Shown: positions 46,785 through 58,480, counted from the stretch's first letter. The stretch: DNA of 64,000 nt from Trichoplusia ni (GCF_003590095.1 NC_039491.1:10106001-10170000), one strand, 5' to 3'. Program-made: numbers and translations. Notes: generated by a model not told the origin, from the letters alone.

Positions 46785-46868
46785 GGTTTTACAAAAATTC
46801 AAGTCGCTTGCACACAGATACCCAGACGCAGGATAAGCATTCGTGGATCACACAACCGCGACACATCA
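46785..46868 (-). repeat. GTGATCCACGAATGC-family fragment
   Basis: The complement reads TTGTGTGATCCACGAATGC, TTATCCTGCGTCTGGGTATC, GACTTGAATTTTTGTAAAAC. Matches 18728-18832. Lying next to a SINE 3' module raises the possibility that both belong to one composite element. Confidence 0.65.
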
Positions 46869-48747
46869 CGCTCAGGAGGTGTAGCATAGAGACCTTCAGT
46901 TACTCCTAACAGTAGTGTAATGCAGTATGTTCAAAATGACTTCTTGTAACTTGCGACATACAATATTTAGCTTAATGCAATTGTGGTTCAAAAACGATGG
47001 TCACAGAATTTGAAGTTATGCAGCAAATAAATTATGAAATAACTTTATGACTCCACAAACCGAAAAGGAAGAATTTTCGTGTATGTATGTAATTATATTT
47101 ATATTCGCAAAAGCAATGCAGTTTGGCTACATAGTATATTTAGCAAAAACATAAAACCCGTAGTTTTAAAAATACGTAGAGGAACTCCTTTAACATTTTA
47201 TCTTCTTAAGCGAATAGAACTTTTTTACTTACTACATTTACATTGCTACATCATTCAATAGAAAATTAAAAACATCTTTTTAATAACAAGCAATGAACGG
47301 TTTGCAGGAAATTAAATCCTTATTCCGTATTGCCTAAATGTTTATAGACTCGTCTTGTTGTGTTATGATCCTGTTATCATTGTCCTAAGATTAATTTTCT
47401 TGGAAAGATAATTAATTTAGGAGACGAATCTTTTGTCACATTGTTTTTAGTTTATAAATAGGATTCGGTATTTATAGAGTGGATAAACTAGAATATTTTG
47501 ACTTCATATTAAACATTGCTTATAATAAAGCCGAGCAGATTGAACCTTTTAAAAATGAAAATAATTTAGTAAATGAGTTTGAAATAAAAATATTGAATTT
47601 ATATAATCTCTAATTATTTTCTGCCCTTTCGAGTCTGTATAAAGATTTTGAAATAAATACTTTTTTATAGATAAGAACTTCACAAAACTGTATTTATATT
47701 TATGGTTGTTTTTCAAATTGCGTATAAACCTTTCAGACGGACACCCTGTGACCATAATCATCCCCAAAAGTTTGAATAAAATGTATTCAAATTTAAATAA
47801 ATACGTAAAAACGTGAAACAAACAAATTATGTTTTCCCAATACAAACCCTCAAGTAAGCCTATTCCGAAAATACTTTTGTGAACATTTTCAACAAGTATT
47901 ACAACCCTAATATTTCAAGCTTACCTTTTATGTTTTGCTAACACAATACGATTCGTGGTTTACAGGCTTAAGACTTCGATTTTAGTGTTATTAGGGCTGC
48001 CACTTCTATATTACATTAAGATAAAAGTATTTAATTGTTAACGTCGAAAATTATTTATATACGCTCCAGTAATTTGGTAAAATATTCTTAGGATGTACTG
48101 ATATTTATTAAAATACTTTACCATAACAAACATATAAATCAAAAAGGTACATAAAAGTCCAAGTCGTTGAACATTTCTTACATTTATTTAGATTCTTTCA
48201 AAATAATCGAAGTATAAAAATAAATGATACCTTGCGACAACCCTAATTCTTTGTAACCTCAACATTTCGGTAAGTACTACATCCCTACTTAAAGAAGTAA
48301 AGCCGTGTCTGCGTGGCAACCCTACGTGCCAACCCTGACCTTGAGCCATCAACACGCGATGGAAGCGCCGCCTGTCTGGGTACAATGTCACTGTATTTAT
48401 TTGAGACAATATTGCGGTAGGTACTCGTAGCTTTGTAACATAGAACAAAATGTAGAAGGAATCACTTGAGGTATGTCATCGTGTCATCATTAGGAGATAG
48501 CGATCAAATTAAAAATCTAACCCTGCGTGTTTCAATTAAAGTGATAATTTAACGTTATATTTTCAATTAAATCCCAAGTCTTGTTTTCTTTCTGCCCTCG
48601 TCTTCACATAATTAAGACAGGTTTTTTTAGATTCTTAGCATTGTATGGATTTACAAAACTTATGTAAGATTGATCAGACCAGTTCAAGAGAACTTATCGC
48701 CATTTCTAAATATTCTCGGAGTTATGAAAGAGTCACAAGTCATTTTA
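46869..48747. other. Intergenic block
   Basis: No gene supported. 48225-48400 is less AT-rich and repeats the word CAACCCTA/CCAACCCTG several times; possibly an old repeat. The 48188-48448 minus-strand frame crosses it and is unrecognised. Confidence 0.35.
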
Positions 48748-48893
48748 TGGTACCGAATGACCGCTATTTCATGTTAAATGAAAAAAAAGCAACAAAATAG
48801 GTTTAACCAGTCAGATCCGAAGTTCTGAGGTAACAGACATACAAAAAAAATGTACACAAATTGAGATCCCCCTACTATTTGAAGTCGGTTGAT
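48748..48893 (+). repeat. AAGTCGGTT-family repeat, fullest copy
   Basis: GGTACCGAATGACCGCTATTTCATG, AAAATAGGTTTAACCAGTCAG, AAGTTCTGAGGTAACAGACATAC, ATTGAGATCCCCCTACTATT and TTTGAAGTCGGTTGA in order. Reference copy for 1814-1925 and 33475-33555. Confidence 0.75.
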
Positions 48894-50683
48894 TATTTTA
48901 AAATGTGTTGCTACACCAGCAGTACAGAGGCACTTCCCTCTACTTGTCTATGTTCCAGACCTCATACAATATTTATGGTCGCAAGGTTTTTTGAAGATAC
49001 GTACAGTGAACAGGACGAATGATATTACTATTCAGGATATATTCATCAAACTCTTTTTCTGTTTTTCTTGTCTATTTTGTACATCGTCTGATGAGGATGT
49101 AGCAAAGTAGAATTTTATGAGGAACTACAGTACGTTAGTGGTTGGTTTGGTTATTTATACAGCAAGAGTTTTTCCAAATCTCAAGTGCGTAAGTCAAAAA
49201 ACTGTTTAATTCACTTTCGTATTTTTCAATCATATTAAACAAAGGACTTTCACAAATCTTACCAAATTTTAACTCCCTCCTATTTACAAGGACTTCCTAC
49301 TGCTGAACACGATATAATATAAAACAACATCTTCAGGCTTTTATTAAAAAACGAAACACAATCGTCATAGTAAAATAGTGAACATGCATACAAAACACAT
49401 ATAAAATATATGACCTCCTTTTTAAATCTTAACAAACCAATGAAAATTTCAACACACCTTCTCCTACTTCCTTAATTATCTCAAACCATTCTCCAAGACA
49501 CCTAGATGTACAGATCTAAATCAGAACATTTAATCAGGCGCTAATCTCCCGAGGTGTTTGCCAGTCAACATGCAATGTCCTTATGAACTCGGAAACAGCC
49601 GCGGCCTCCAATCAGCCAGCAGATTGGCCCTTAAGTGGCATCCACTGAGCAGCTACCGATGTGCTATTGGCATTTAATTACCTCTTACATGAGAACGATT
49701 TGTGGTGGAAGCCTTTACTTATACGATGTATGTTGGAGGAATATTTGTTAAAGTAAAGAACGTGTTTATTGTTTGGTCTGTTATTTAGTAGATGGAAAAG
49801 TAAAGACAAGAATTTTAGATAAAGTGGGGATGATACAAACGTAATCGTACTATAGGTACGTACATATAAATTGATCAAATAACAGTGAATGGAACTTACG
49901 AAGGACTTTACGATTTTGCATAAATTTTACGAAATCGTTATGTTACAAGCCTTAACTCTCCTAACTCACCTAAACGCTATATCTGTCTAATAATATTTAA
50001 GTATCTAAACAATGATTAAAAATGAATGTCAAGGAAAAACACCAGCTTTAAACGTACAAAATTTCGTGTCCATTGTTATTGTAACTATGCAACAACAAAT
50101 GTAGTCAGTAAAACTTTAAACATATATTTAGCAATTATGCCGATAATAAAGTAGCATCCAATCATGGAAAACGAAACAAAAATACAAAATCCGTAATAAA
50201 CTATCCATCGAAACACACGAAGGTTCAGTGCCAATTTCTCGTAAAAGCGTGTCAAATGAACATTACACAAAGCAATAAGAAACACTTAAGTAACATTTAG
50301 CACCTAACTTTAATTAACGTAAAACAGCTCAAAGAAAAATCTAATTAATATGAAAATTCAAGTACTTAAATTAAATATACCAAACGTCTCGTCCAATATC
50401 TAAATGACCTCAGGCGTTTTTTGAGACCGCTTGAAATGAGAGAAATTAATTTCCTTTGTGTGAAATGAAATCCTATTCTAAACGAAATAATAAAGACAGA
50501 TGCTAAAATAAAACTGGATTACGGTTTATATTTGTGTTTCGTTTATTCAAGCTATGAACTGGAATCGTGAACGGAAAAAGCCTGCTCCGATGAAAAACCA
50601 AAATTACTTAAGGTACACATCAAAATTTTGGCCATAAGTAACAACTGTTATTACTCTCAATTTTTATTCCATTTTTTTTTGTT
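48894..50683. other. Intergenic block
   Basis: No gene supported. 49555-49680 (AACAGCCGCGGCCTCCAATC through TTGGCATTTAATTACC) is distinctly GC-richer than its flanks, shows no repeat signature and contains CCAAT and TAATTA words; it is a candidate conserved or regulatory element on composition alone. Confidence 0.35.
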
Positions 50684-50800
50684 TTAGAGCATCAACAGAA
50701 ATAGATCATCAATATTAACAAACATCTACCTATCTCGATTGCAGACATACAGTCTGGTGAAACACAGACCTATACTATAATAGGGTTAGTAAATTCTTCT
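50684..50800 (+). repeat. GGTTCCGT-family fragment
   Basis: GTTTTAGAGCATCAACAGAAATAGATCATC, ATACAGTCTGGTGAAACACAGACC and TATAATAGGGTTAG follow the family order; quite decayed. Confidence 0.6.
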
Positions 50801-50959
50801 ACCTTAGTATAGTTTGCGTCTTGCTAGTTGTCTTAACCAGACAGATTTCCGAGAAATGTTATATTAGATACATATTGTTTCTTTTATCTCTTATACAAAA
50901 AAGTATTGATGATTTTGATTAGCAATTGGACGTTTTAGCCCCCACTACCAAATTTCTTT

Positions 50960-51090
50960 ACTTAATTTTTAATGAAGTAACAAAATGAAAAGTATGTATC
51001 TAATATTTGTTCAAAATCTTTCTGACGTACTAAACTGTTTTATTAGTCTATTTTATTTAGTCAAATACCCTATTGACCAGCAAATGTCCA
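50960..51090 (+). repeat. GTCAAATACCCTATTG-family repeat, fullest copy
   Basis: AAGTATGTATCTAATATTTG, AAATCTTTCTGACGTACTAAAC, TTATTTAGTCAAATACCCTATTGACCAGC. Reference copy for 20560-20650 and 58370-58480. Non-coding. Confidence 0.55.
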
Positions 51091-51369
51091 ATAGTTCTTT
51101 ACACATGCGTCGATTTATCAGTACCAGTTCGTACGAAGAGTTAACCTCATCAAAACAAGGCTAAACTATCAACAGACTACATGATACCTAATCGATACCA
51201 TAAAGCAAACAATTCGCTACAAACCCAAGCCTGCAATGTGAAATGCATCTCGCAGTCAATGTGAGAGTGTTCGTACTTATCCCTACTAAGATTATACAGG
51301 ACAGGATAGGAATTAATTAAATATATTTGTGAAATTGCTGCTCTCCAGATTTGTTCCTGGAGCTTTTGA
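51091..51369. other. Short intergenic stretch
   Basis: Upstream of the LINE tail; may include unrecognisable LINE sequence. No independent signal. Confidence 0.3.
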
Positions 51370-51455
51370 AAGGCTAGGGCGCTATGGCGCACATTTGAGG
51401 AGGCCTATGTCCAGCAGTGGACTACTAAAGGCTGGTGATGATTATGATGACTGCA
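51370..51455 (+). mobile_element. RTE-type LINE C-terminus
   Basis: The open frame KARALWRTFEEAYVQQWTTKG, then W and a stop (51436-51438), precedes GATGATTATGATGA. It is the same terminal motif as 41008-41162 with an intact EAYVQQWT and the GAT-type tail, on the opposite strand. 5'-truncated. Confidence 0.9.
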
Positions 51456-52315
51456 TGACTAAACTACATATTATACAATCGTTAAAAAATTAAATGCGTA
51501 CTATTGAATATTCCACGAAGGATACTAAAGCTAAAACACATATTTTAGAATTGCTTTCGGTTTTCACAGCTAATCCAAAAAGAAAGTTAGCGCGACATTA
51601 TTCCAAGTAAGTTCTTCGTTCAGAAAAAGTCAATAAAATGTGGAATTATTTACTATACACAGATTGCACCCAGTTTGCCGTTTTTATGAATGTCTTTTAT
51701 TTTTTTTTAGTAAATATTCATAACAGAAAAACTAATGAACAGAGGTATCATTCGCTTTTTTGTTACAGTATGAAATCCGTATCTCAATTTTGTTTTTCTA
51801 CTAATTGCAATCAAGATTGAAGAGACCCCTTGCAATGTCCTATCCTGCCTCTTAAATTCCAAGTGACATAGGAACGAATCGGTCGCGAGTCGAGCGTGTA
51901 TGCACGCAGCGAATATTGAGTGGTTTTCCATGTTTCCTGTATTCATGTATTATGAATATTTAAATGGATTTTTATATTGTATCAATTGGGAGCCTTTTAA
52001 CTGAGCAAAGCTTTTTGGCATAAATGTTCAGGCTTGTTGATCGTAAATTATCATGATACGGATGAATAACTAGAGTTTGTTGTTTAGTACTCTGGGATAC
52101 AAAGGTTTTTAGCTTTCAGAAGTTGACATGATAATTATTTTGGAACACAGGAAATTACTTAATATAGTAACTTAATATAATAGGGAATAAATGAAAATGT
52201 ATTTATTGGGTTAAGCGGCAAATGCAATATTCAATTTGGTACAAAAACAATAAAATATATTTGAACATGGTTTAAATTAATTTTGAGTACATAGTTTAAT
52301 GGAAATATGTGTGAC
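51456..52315. other. Intergenic, no gene seen
   Basis: Overlapping frames on both strands at 51638-51946 have no recognisable family. Confidence 0.4.
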
Positions 52316-52501
52316 TTATGTATTGTATAGTCAGTCCAGTCTAACCAAGGGGTGTCGGGTTGCCCAGGTAACTGGGTTGAGGAGGTCAGATAAGCAGTCG
52401 CTCCTTATAAAACACAGGTACTCAGCTGAAACCGGTTGGACTGATAGCCGACCCCAACATAGTTGGGAAAAGGCTAGGCCGATGATGATTATGTATTGTA
52501 T
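52316..52501 (+). mobile_element. 160-bp retroposon insertion with 13-bp target-site duplication
   Basis: TTATGTATTGTAT at 52316-52328 is repeated exactly at 52489-52501. Between them lies AGTCAGTCCAGTCTAACCAAGG...GACCCCAACATAGTTGGG...AAGGCTAGGCC and a short GATGATGAT tail. A perfect 13-bp duplication, a microsatellite tail and a truncated head are the marks of target-primed reverse transcription. The family (GCCGACCCCAACATAGTTGG) is frequent in noctuids as I recall; its autonomous partner is not identifiable here. The open frames at 52299-52565 and 52331-52522 only translate it. Confidence 0.93.
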
Positions 52502-53194
52502 CTTAACAATACCTATATACAATTTTATTGGCTGCTTGTATAGTCAATATTTCCAGCTTCTGTAGAACTTCAATCCCAAAAAGAAATCTTATAACAAAAT
52601 AAACACGTCTTTCTAAAAAAATACCTTTTTTAAATTCCAAAATTATGACGAGCTACCGCCAAACACTTATATTTAATGGACCACTGTCCATTTGATAACC
52701 TAAAAAAACCTTTATTCACAACATACATTTTAAAATCTCAAACGAAACCAACCAAACATTAAGCTTGCCAGACAACTTTGAACCTTATATTTAGGTGAGG
52801 AGGCATGTAATAGTATGCATCTTTTTTATCTTTGAAGCAACGGCGGGAGAGATTGCATTCTGTTCATACAGCGTTCATCTGGAGGTCGACGGGCTAAATC
52901 TAAGAGTGGTGGAACGCAAGCCATAGGCGGATATCGGTAATTTTCCTTCAGTTCTGCCAAGCGATAGACGGTAATACAATCTATGTCCAAAGAGTCTATC
53001 AAGCTATGTTGTTGTTAGTGATGAAGAGATTTTCCTCCTCCTCGCGTCGATATTCTGTGTGCCTATCTCTTCTTAGAATAAGAGTTTCTCGGGTATCACC
53101 CTAGGCCGTTCAATCCTGTCCGAAGCTGAGTAAGGTGTTTCATGGACAGCTGTATCGTAAACAGTCCAGCGTGACGGGTTTCTCTGCCTTCAGA
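52502..53194. other. Intergenic block
   Basis: 52850-53150 is less AT-rich, but I recognise neither a coding nor a repeat signature. Confidence 0.35.
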
Positions 53195-53262
53195 GGGTTT
53201 TGTACCCAAAGAATGGAAAATCCTAAAAACGGAACCCTATTAAGTATCGTTCCGTTTGTCCG
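53195..53262 (-). repeat. GGTTCCGT-family terminal fragment
   Basis: AGGGTTTTGTACCCAAAGAATGG, AAAAACGGAACCCTATTAAG and GTTCCGTTTGTCCG are the complement of the family's 3' part, including its ACGGAACCCTA signature. Confidence 0.65.
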
Positions 53263-54213
53263 ATAATACTACCTTACTTAATTACGTCCAAATCACTTCA
53301 TCGTATTGCGCAGCATAGGTACATATATTCTTCAGCACTGATAAAAGAGGAACGGCACAAAACGACGCAGCACCATATTCCTGTAGCTTAACATCTTATT
53401 CCAGTCTTAATTTATTAAGAGAACTCTTAATTTATTGAGAGATCCTCGAAGCTTTTCTTACTCCGGTTCACTATCATCCATTTCCTAATAGGTCTTTACA
53501 AATCGCTATCAGTTCATACCTTCCAGCTCCCCTCCATCCCACTCCGGCGAAGCACGTGGGATCATATGAATACGAAAAGCGGCCCTTCATTCAGCCGCCA
53601 AGAAGAGGCTCATTACGATCTCCGGCTCAAATGGAAACTTTTATCGTGCTCTGCAGCTGGATCCCACAGGAAAACGAAATGTGCTTTATAAGGAGTACCC
53701 TTACTGTACTAGTTTTACCTTTACTGACTTTATTGTGATGGTGTTTTGTTTAAAAAGACAAAAAAATACCTACCTTTAAAACAAATTCGAGATTCGAATG
53801 TTTTTGTTAGACGTAAATTAAATAAGAAACAAAAATATCTCGATTTATCTGTTTTGAAAGCCCCCTCAAAATTTCTTTTTTCAGATAACGCAGTATCGAT
53901 ACTTTTGCAAGTTAAGTTTGAACCATTTATATGGATGCCCGTATCAGGGATGGTCTACTAAAGAATGGCCAAACTCATAATTTTTTTTCACCTCTATTTT
54001 GCATCCGTCGGCATTAGAGTACGAAACATAATATGCAGTGTACTACATTTTAAAAATGTTTGCTTCATCCGGTGGGAAATAAGCGTAATGTTAAGTATGC
54101 ATCGTAAAATAAGCCCAGTTTCTCTACTAGTTACACTTTTATCTATTTTCATGCGAGCTTCAAATGAAACATCAGATTTTACATGGGTTTTTATGGAAAG
54201 GAGGAAAGGATTT
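53263..54213. other. Intergenic block
   Basis: A 20-bp tandem step, CTTAATTTATTRAGAGA, occurs twice near 53400-53440. The frames at 53556-53738 and 53746-53961 are unrecognised. The 137-codon frame starting at 53965 (true ATG) runs into the GC-rich island and is probably repeat-derived at its end. Confidence 0.4.
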
Positions 54214-54516
54214 GTACCTAAGCAGCCTCTTTTTTTCCGGGCTGAAACGCTAATGTCTTCAACCCACGTCGAGGGCACGGCGTGGGGATATGTCGGACTT
54301 CCACCGACTAAAAACACCCCGGGCCCCTGCTACTGCTTTAGCCAGAGTCACGGGATCGCTCGCGCATACTCTGCGTGACTCTGGCTGGCTCTAGTCCTTT
54401 GGACTCCTTCTCAAGGGATGGGTGTAAAAAGCCCACCCCTCACTCCTCATAAAAACAGGTGCGCAGGACGACGCGCCCGTCTCCTTCTTGGCCTGCTGGC
54501 TGTACCTAAACAGCCT
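54214..54516. repeat. GC-rich island bounded by 15-bp direct repeats
   Basis: GTACCTAAGCAGCCT (54214-54228) recurs as GTACCTAAACAGCCT (54502-54516). Between them the sequence is far more GC-rich than its surroundings and contains a perfect 13-bp inverted repeat AGCCAGAGTCACG (54340-54352 / 54374-54386, 21-nt loop). Strings such as CACGTCGAGGGCACGGCGTGGGG look to me like part of a lepidopteran retroelement untranslated region, from memory. The direct repeats could be target-site duplications or internal repeats. Confidence 0.55.
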
Positions 54517-55147
54517 GCGTTTTGCACTGTATAGAGATTATCAGCGTTGACTGCGGTGGTTCCGAGGATAAAAAAGCGATTATTTAAATACCGAATTCAC
54601 CTATGATAGAAAAAGTATGTTTGAAGTCATTAAAGTCTTTGATCTCAACTGGTAGACGATATGACCATGACGACAGTCGTTCATTCATTCAAACTTTGAA
54701 AATCATCCATCTGTCTAGAAAAATGAAAATGTATCAACTTTAATTAATTTCAAATAACGTTCTTTCTAATGCAACCAAACTTAATGAAATGGAAGATGTT
54801 TAAAATATTCCTTAAATGACTCTGTTTAAAGCATAACAAAAGAACGTAAAAGAAGGCTGTATGTTTCTGACATTATGACTGATAGTCCTACTGGCTGATA
54901 CTTTCATTGAACACGAATAAATGTTGGTATCCAGAATATATTTTCAAAGGAAGTATTGGAAACAATTTATGTTCTTAAAGCTGTTACACTGTAGAACTTT
55001 TTTCTATTTATTTCGTATAATATAGTAAGATAAGGAGATGAATGTATTCGAAAACTTTCATAGCTACTTGTAACAGTAGTCCACGTCATGCAATTAGCAA
55101 AAAGTGCGGATAAAAGATAAACAATTTTGGATCGACATAACAAAAAC
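54517..55147. other. Intergenic, no gene seen
   Basis: AT-rich without coding or repeat signal. Confidence 0.4.
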
Positions 55148-55355
55148 CGGTGAAGTACGAGTCAAACTTTTTCATTTATTAGTATACCAAGGCGAGGGCT
55201 TCACTTCGGTTTGTTGCCATTCCGCCTACAGCAATACAACATCTGTGCTAACTCAACTGTCTGGTCGTTCATGAGATATACTTAAACATTTGGGTGACAG
55301 TCGGTCAGATATTCCTCGTAAAAGGTTTCGGTTTTTGGTATGGAACCCTTAAAAT
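55148..55355 (+). repeat. GGTTCCGT-family repeat, near full span
   Basis: ACCGGTGAAGTACGAGTCAAAC begins the copy, ACAGCAATACAACATCTGTGC and GTCGTTCATGAGATATAC form the middle, GTGACAGTCGGTCAGA follows, and GGTATGGAACCCTTAAAA ends it. Both diagnostic ends are present though mutated. Confidence 0.75.
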
Positions 55356-56246
55356 TTATATTGTGATTGAACATCCCACAATATTCTACATAAAGTAGTA
55401 AAACAAACAAATTCTTATCAATAATCGCAACTTTAACCAATAATGAGTATCCAGTATTTGGGCTCCATTAGCTCCCCTTAATTGACTCTCAGGGTAATGG
55501 TAGCCTGCACCTGGCCACGATTTAATGCTGCCAGACGAAAAAAAATAACAAATTTAAAACATTCATCATAAAAATTTACGGATGTAATACGTAATAAGGA
55601 TTGCCATTTGCAGCCTTAAGCGTCGGTTTGTGGTTTGAATTCGGAAATTGAATTTTGAATGTTTCTTTTGGCTTTATTTTTTCACTGGCCAGTTCTAGTT
55701 TTTGTTTTGAGCCGTCTTTTGTTTTGTTAGAAAGAAGTCGAAAAAGTCTAAAGCAAGTTGAAAAAAACACAGGAACTTAAAAATAAATAATAAAACCTCT
55801 CCTACAAAATACTTCCCCGAAAAAATCTTTATATTTTGTCAAAATCTTACACATTTTTTCAAATATATTTATAGGTACATTCTCAAATAATTGGATGAAA
55901 AATATTCAATTTGCTTATTAATTCGTGCGAGAAATGATTCTGTGTATCTGTTTGTTGTGTACCCAGTATAAGCTCTGTCTGCCCCTTTGATCCACGTCAA
56001 ACGCATCCATGTGTAACCCACATTCTTAATGCCGTCAGCGTATAGCGACAAAGTTATTGAAACATGTGTGCTTATAAGCTCACCTGTAAATATGTATACG
56101 GAGAATGTACAGTTAATCGTGAACTTGAGAATGTGAAATTGGAAAATGTATATTTGAGATTTTTGAAGTATTAACAGCAATTTAAAATGAGGATAAAGAA
56201 TAGTAGAGTGGGTAGTGTTTGTTATTAATGCATCACACCAATTTTG
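55356..56246. other. Intergenic, no gene seen
   Basis: Minus-strand frames at 55576-55770 and 55869-56180 are lysine- and isoleucine-rich translations of AT-rich DNA with no family match. Confidence 0.4.
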
Positions 56247-56338
56247 TAAATCGATCCAGTCATTGGCCTAGCCTTTTCCCAACTATGTTGGGGTCGGCTA
56301 CCAGTCCAACCGGTTTCAGCTAAATCGATCCAGCCATT
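56247..56338 (-). mobile_element. 56-bp truncated retroposon with 18-bp target-site duplication
   Basis: TAAATCGATCCAGTCATT (56247-56264) and TAAATCGATCCAGCCATT (56321-56338) differ at one base and flank only 56 bp. That insert is the minus-strand equivalent of the end of the 52.3-kb element: GCTGAAACCGGTTGGACTGG then CCGACCCCAACATAGTTGGG and AAAAGGCTAGGCC. This is an extremely 5'-truncated target-primed insertion. Removing one duplication would restore the pre-insertion site. Confidence 0.93.
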
Positions 56339-56989
56339 TTGATAAAATTTATTATTTAGGGTTAGCTTGTTTCTCTTTTGATAAACACATACGCTATTTT
56401 TTTCGTATGTGTTAAAGGGAAATGTTTCGCAAAAAAGTAATGAAAAACTAGACAACTACGGAATCTGATATCACAGTAAACTTAGTTTGAAAAATAGTTC
56501 TGTATTATTCGTAAATGCCAAACTATCATTTAAAATATTTCAATACCTTTCTACACATTTCTTACACAGAGTTCTCTATTGAAACTACAATTATATGTGG
56601 AATATTTCCTTCTGTTCACGATAAAAAAAAAACAAATCATTAAAGGATCATTCTTTTATCTGACTCTAGCACTTACAGAATTCGAAATATGAATAACAAT
56701 TTGAAGATTTCCTCCAATTATTCCTCTCCATTTGTTGACGTAACTGATTATGTCAGCGTTTTCAATGAATTGCCAATTATTTAAATGGAAAATTCATTCG
56801 TCATTTGTTATACGGAAAATATACAAATCACGCAGTTCTCGAATCTCTCAAATAAATTAAGTTTTACAATTTGTAAATTGTTGAATATTTGTTACTTTTT
56901 GAAATAAATATTTTGTATAAATAAAATCTGGTATAACCAATAGTACTTCTAGCATTTCAACATTTGAAAAATCTTATCTATACTTCTAT
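56339..56989. other. AT-rich intergenic DNA
   Basis: No supported gene or repeat. Confidence 0.4.
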
Positions 56990-57228
56990 ACTAATATATA
57001 AAGCTGAAGAGTTTGTTTGAACGCGCTAATCTTAGGAACTACTGGTCCAAATTGGAAAATTCTTTTTGTGTTGAATAGACTCAAGGAAGGCTTTAGGCTT
57101 TAGACAAACCATCACGCTGCGACTAATAGGAGCGAAGATACAATGGGAAATGTGAAAAAAAACAGGGCAGGTATAAATCATAACTTATATCTTCTACCCA
57201 CGGGGACGAAGTCGCGGGCAACAGTTAG
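56990..57228 (-). repeat. CCCGCGACTTCGTCC-family repeat, near complete
   Basis: The complement starts TAACTGTTGCCCGCGACTTCG, has CCCCGTGGGTAGAAGATATAAG, and ends CTTTATATATTAGTATAGAAG. The match to 8959-9222 extends over the whole length with few differences, so both are comparatively recent. Confidence 0.9.
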
Positions 57229-58369
57229 TCTAATATTACGTAAATACAACAATTTTGTTTTCTTGTAATCAAATTCGATCTAATAAATTTACAAAAGACA
57301 TTAGCAAAATAATTGCATATTTTAATTCGAATAACATCCCCTTAATAAGAAACCATTTGTGCTTGAGTTGTGTGTAAATAAATGCTCTATTATATTCATA
57401 TTTCAAGAGAAAATCACTTCGCAAATGGCCGTGAAAAATAAGCCAGTTTCTATTTGTTCTTAAATGTCATTTGCACATTTTAAAATGTCTTTGAGATTAC
57501 AATATAATGTAAGGATAATAGACTTTTTCTGTGTTAAGATTGTAATGGACTTAACGGTATTTAAGTGCTGATTTAATTCTGGAAACCCTCTTGACATATG
57601 GATTCGGATTTATCTGAATTTCGTATTTTACACGACCAGGTTGGGCTTGTAGAAAATTTCCCTTTTTCATAGCACTAACGTACATGTATTGAACTGACAA
57701 AGTCGAGAGAGAATGTCATTCACATACATTTAAAGTTTTCTGTGCTATCACAAATCCCTATATTTAGATTTCACGTTTGAAAATATTACGTACTGAGATC
57801 TTCTAATGATCATTCATTTATTAGTCACAAGATTCGTAAAATATAAGTGACCATAAGAATACACAGACAAGAAGATAAGAGCTACATTGAGCACATACTA
57901 CTATTTAATAACAAACTTTAATAGTACACTGTCCGCAGTAATCTGCTTAATTTACAAACATATCACCAGAGCCACCAAATTTATGGTCCTAATACGCTTT
58001 TATTAACTTTGCTTAACTACCAATTTAACTTTATATCCGAACTCGTTGGCTACCTGTAACTACAGTTGCTCATAACAAATTTACATTCACAAAACGTGGC
58101 TTATTTGAGACGACTTTGTTTTAACGTACAGTAAGACACTTGATGATCACTTGACTGTGTCTAACAATAGGTAATTGATCAAAAAACCTAAGAGGGCAGT
58201 CCGTAAGACAGGTTTCCCAAAAGTATTGAATACGTTTTTTATCACATCATTGAAGCTTCGAAGATTAAAAGCACTTAATATGTTGAAATGTATAGTAATG
58301 GAGGCTAGTAACATCACTTGCTAGTGAAAAGTGTGCTATTATAGTAAGTGACGTCAAACGAGATCTTAT
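57229..58369. other. Intergenic, no gene seen
   Basis: AT-rich; no coding or repeat signal. Confidence 0.4.
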
Positions 58370-58480
58370 TTTTTGTTTACAAGATAAGATAAAAATTGCG
58401 TATCCATTATTTTTTGGATATCTGTCCAATAGGCTAGAGTTGTTTTATGTCCAAATACTCTATTTATGAGCACGCAAAGA
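58370..58480 (+). repeat. GTCAAATACCCTATTG-family repeat, decayed
   Basis: AAATTGCGTATCCATTATTTTTTGG, ATATCTGTCC, then GTTTTATGTCCAAATACTC and TATTTATGAGCACGCAAAG match 50960-51090 loosely but in order. Confidence 0.4.
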
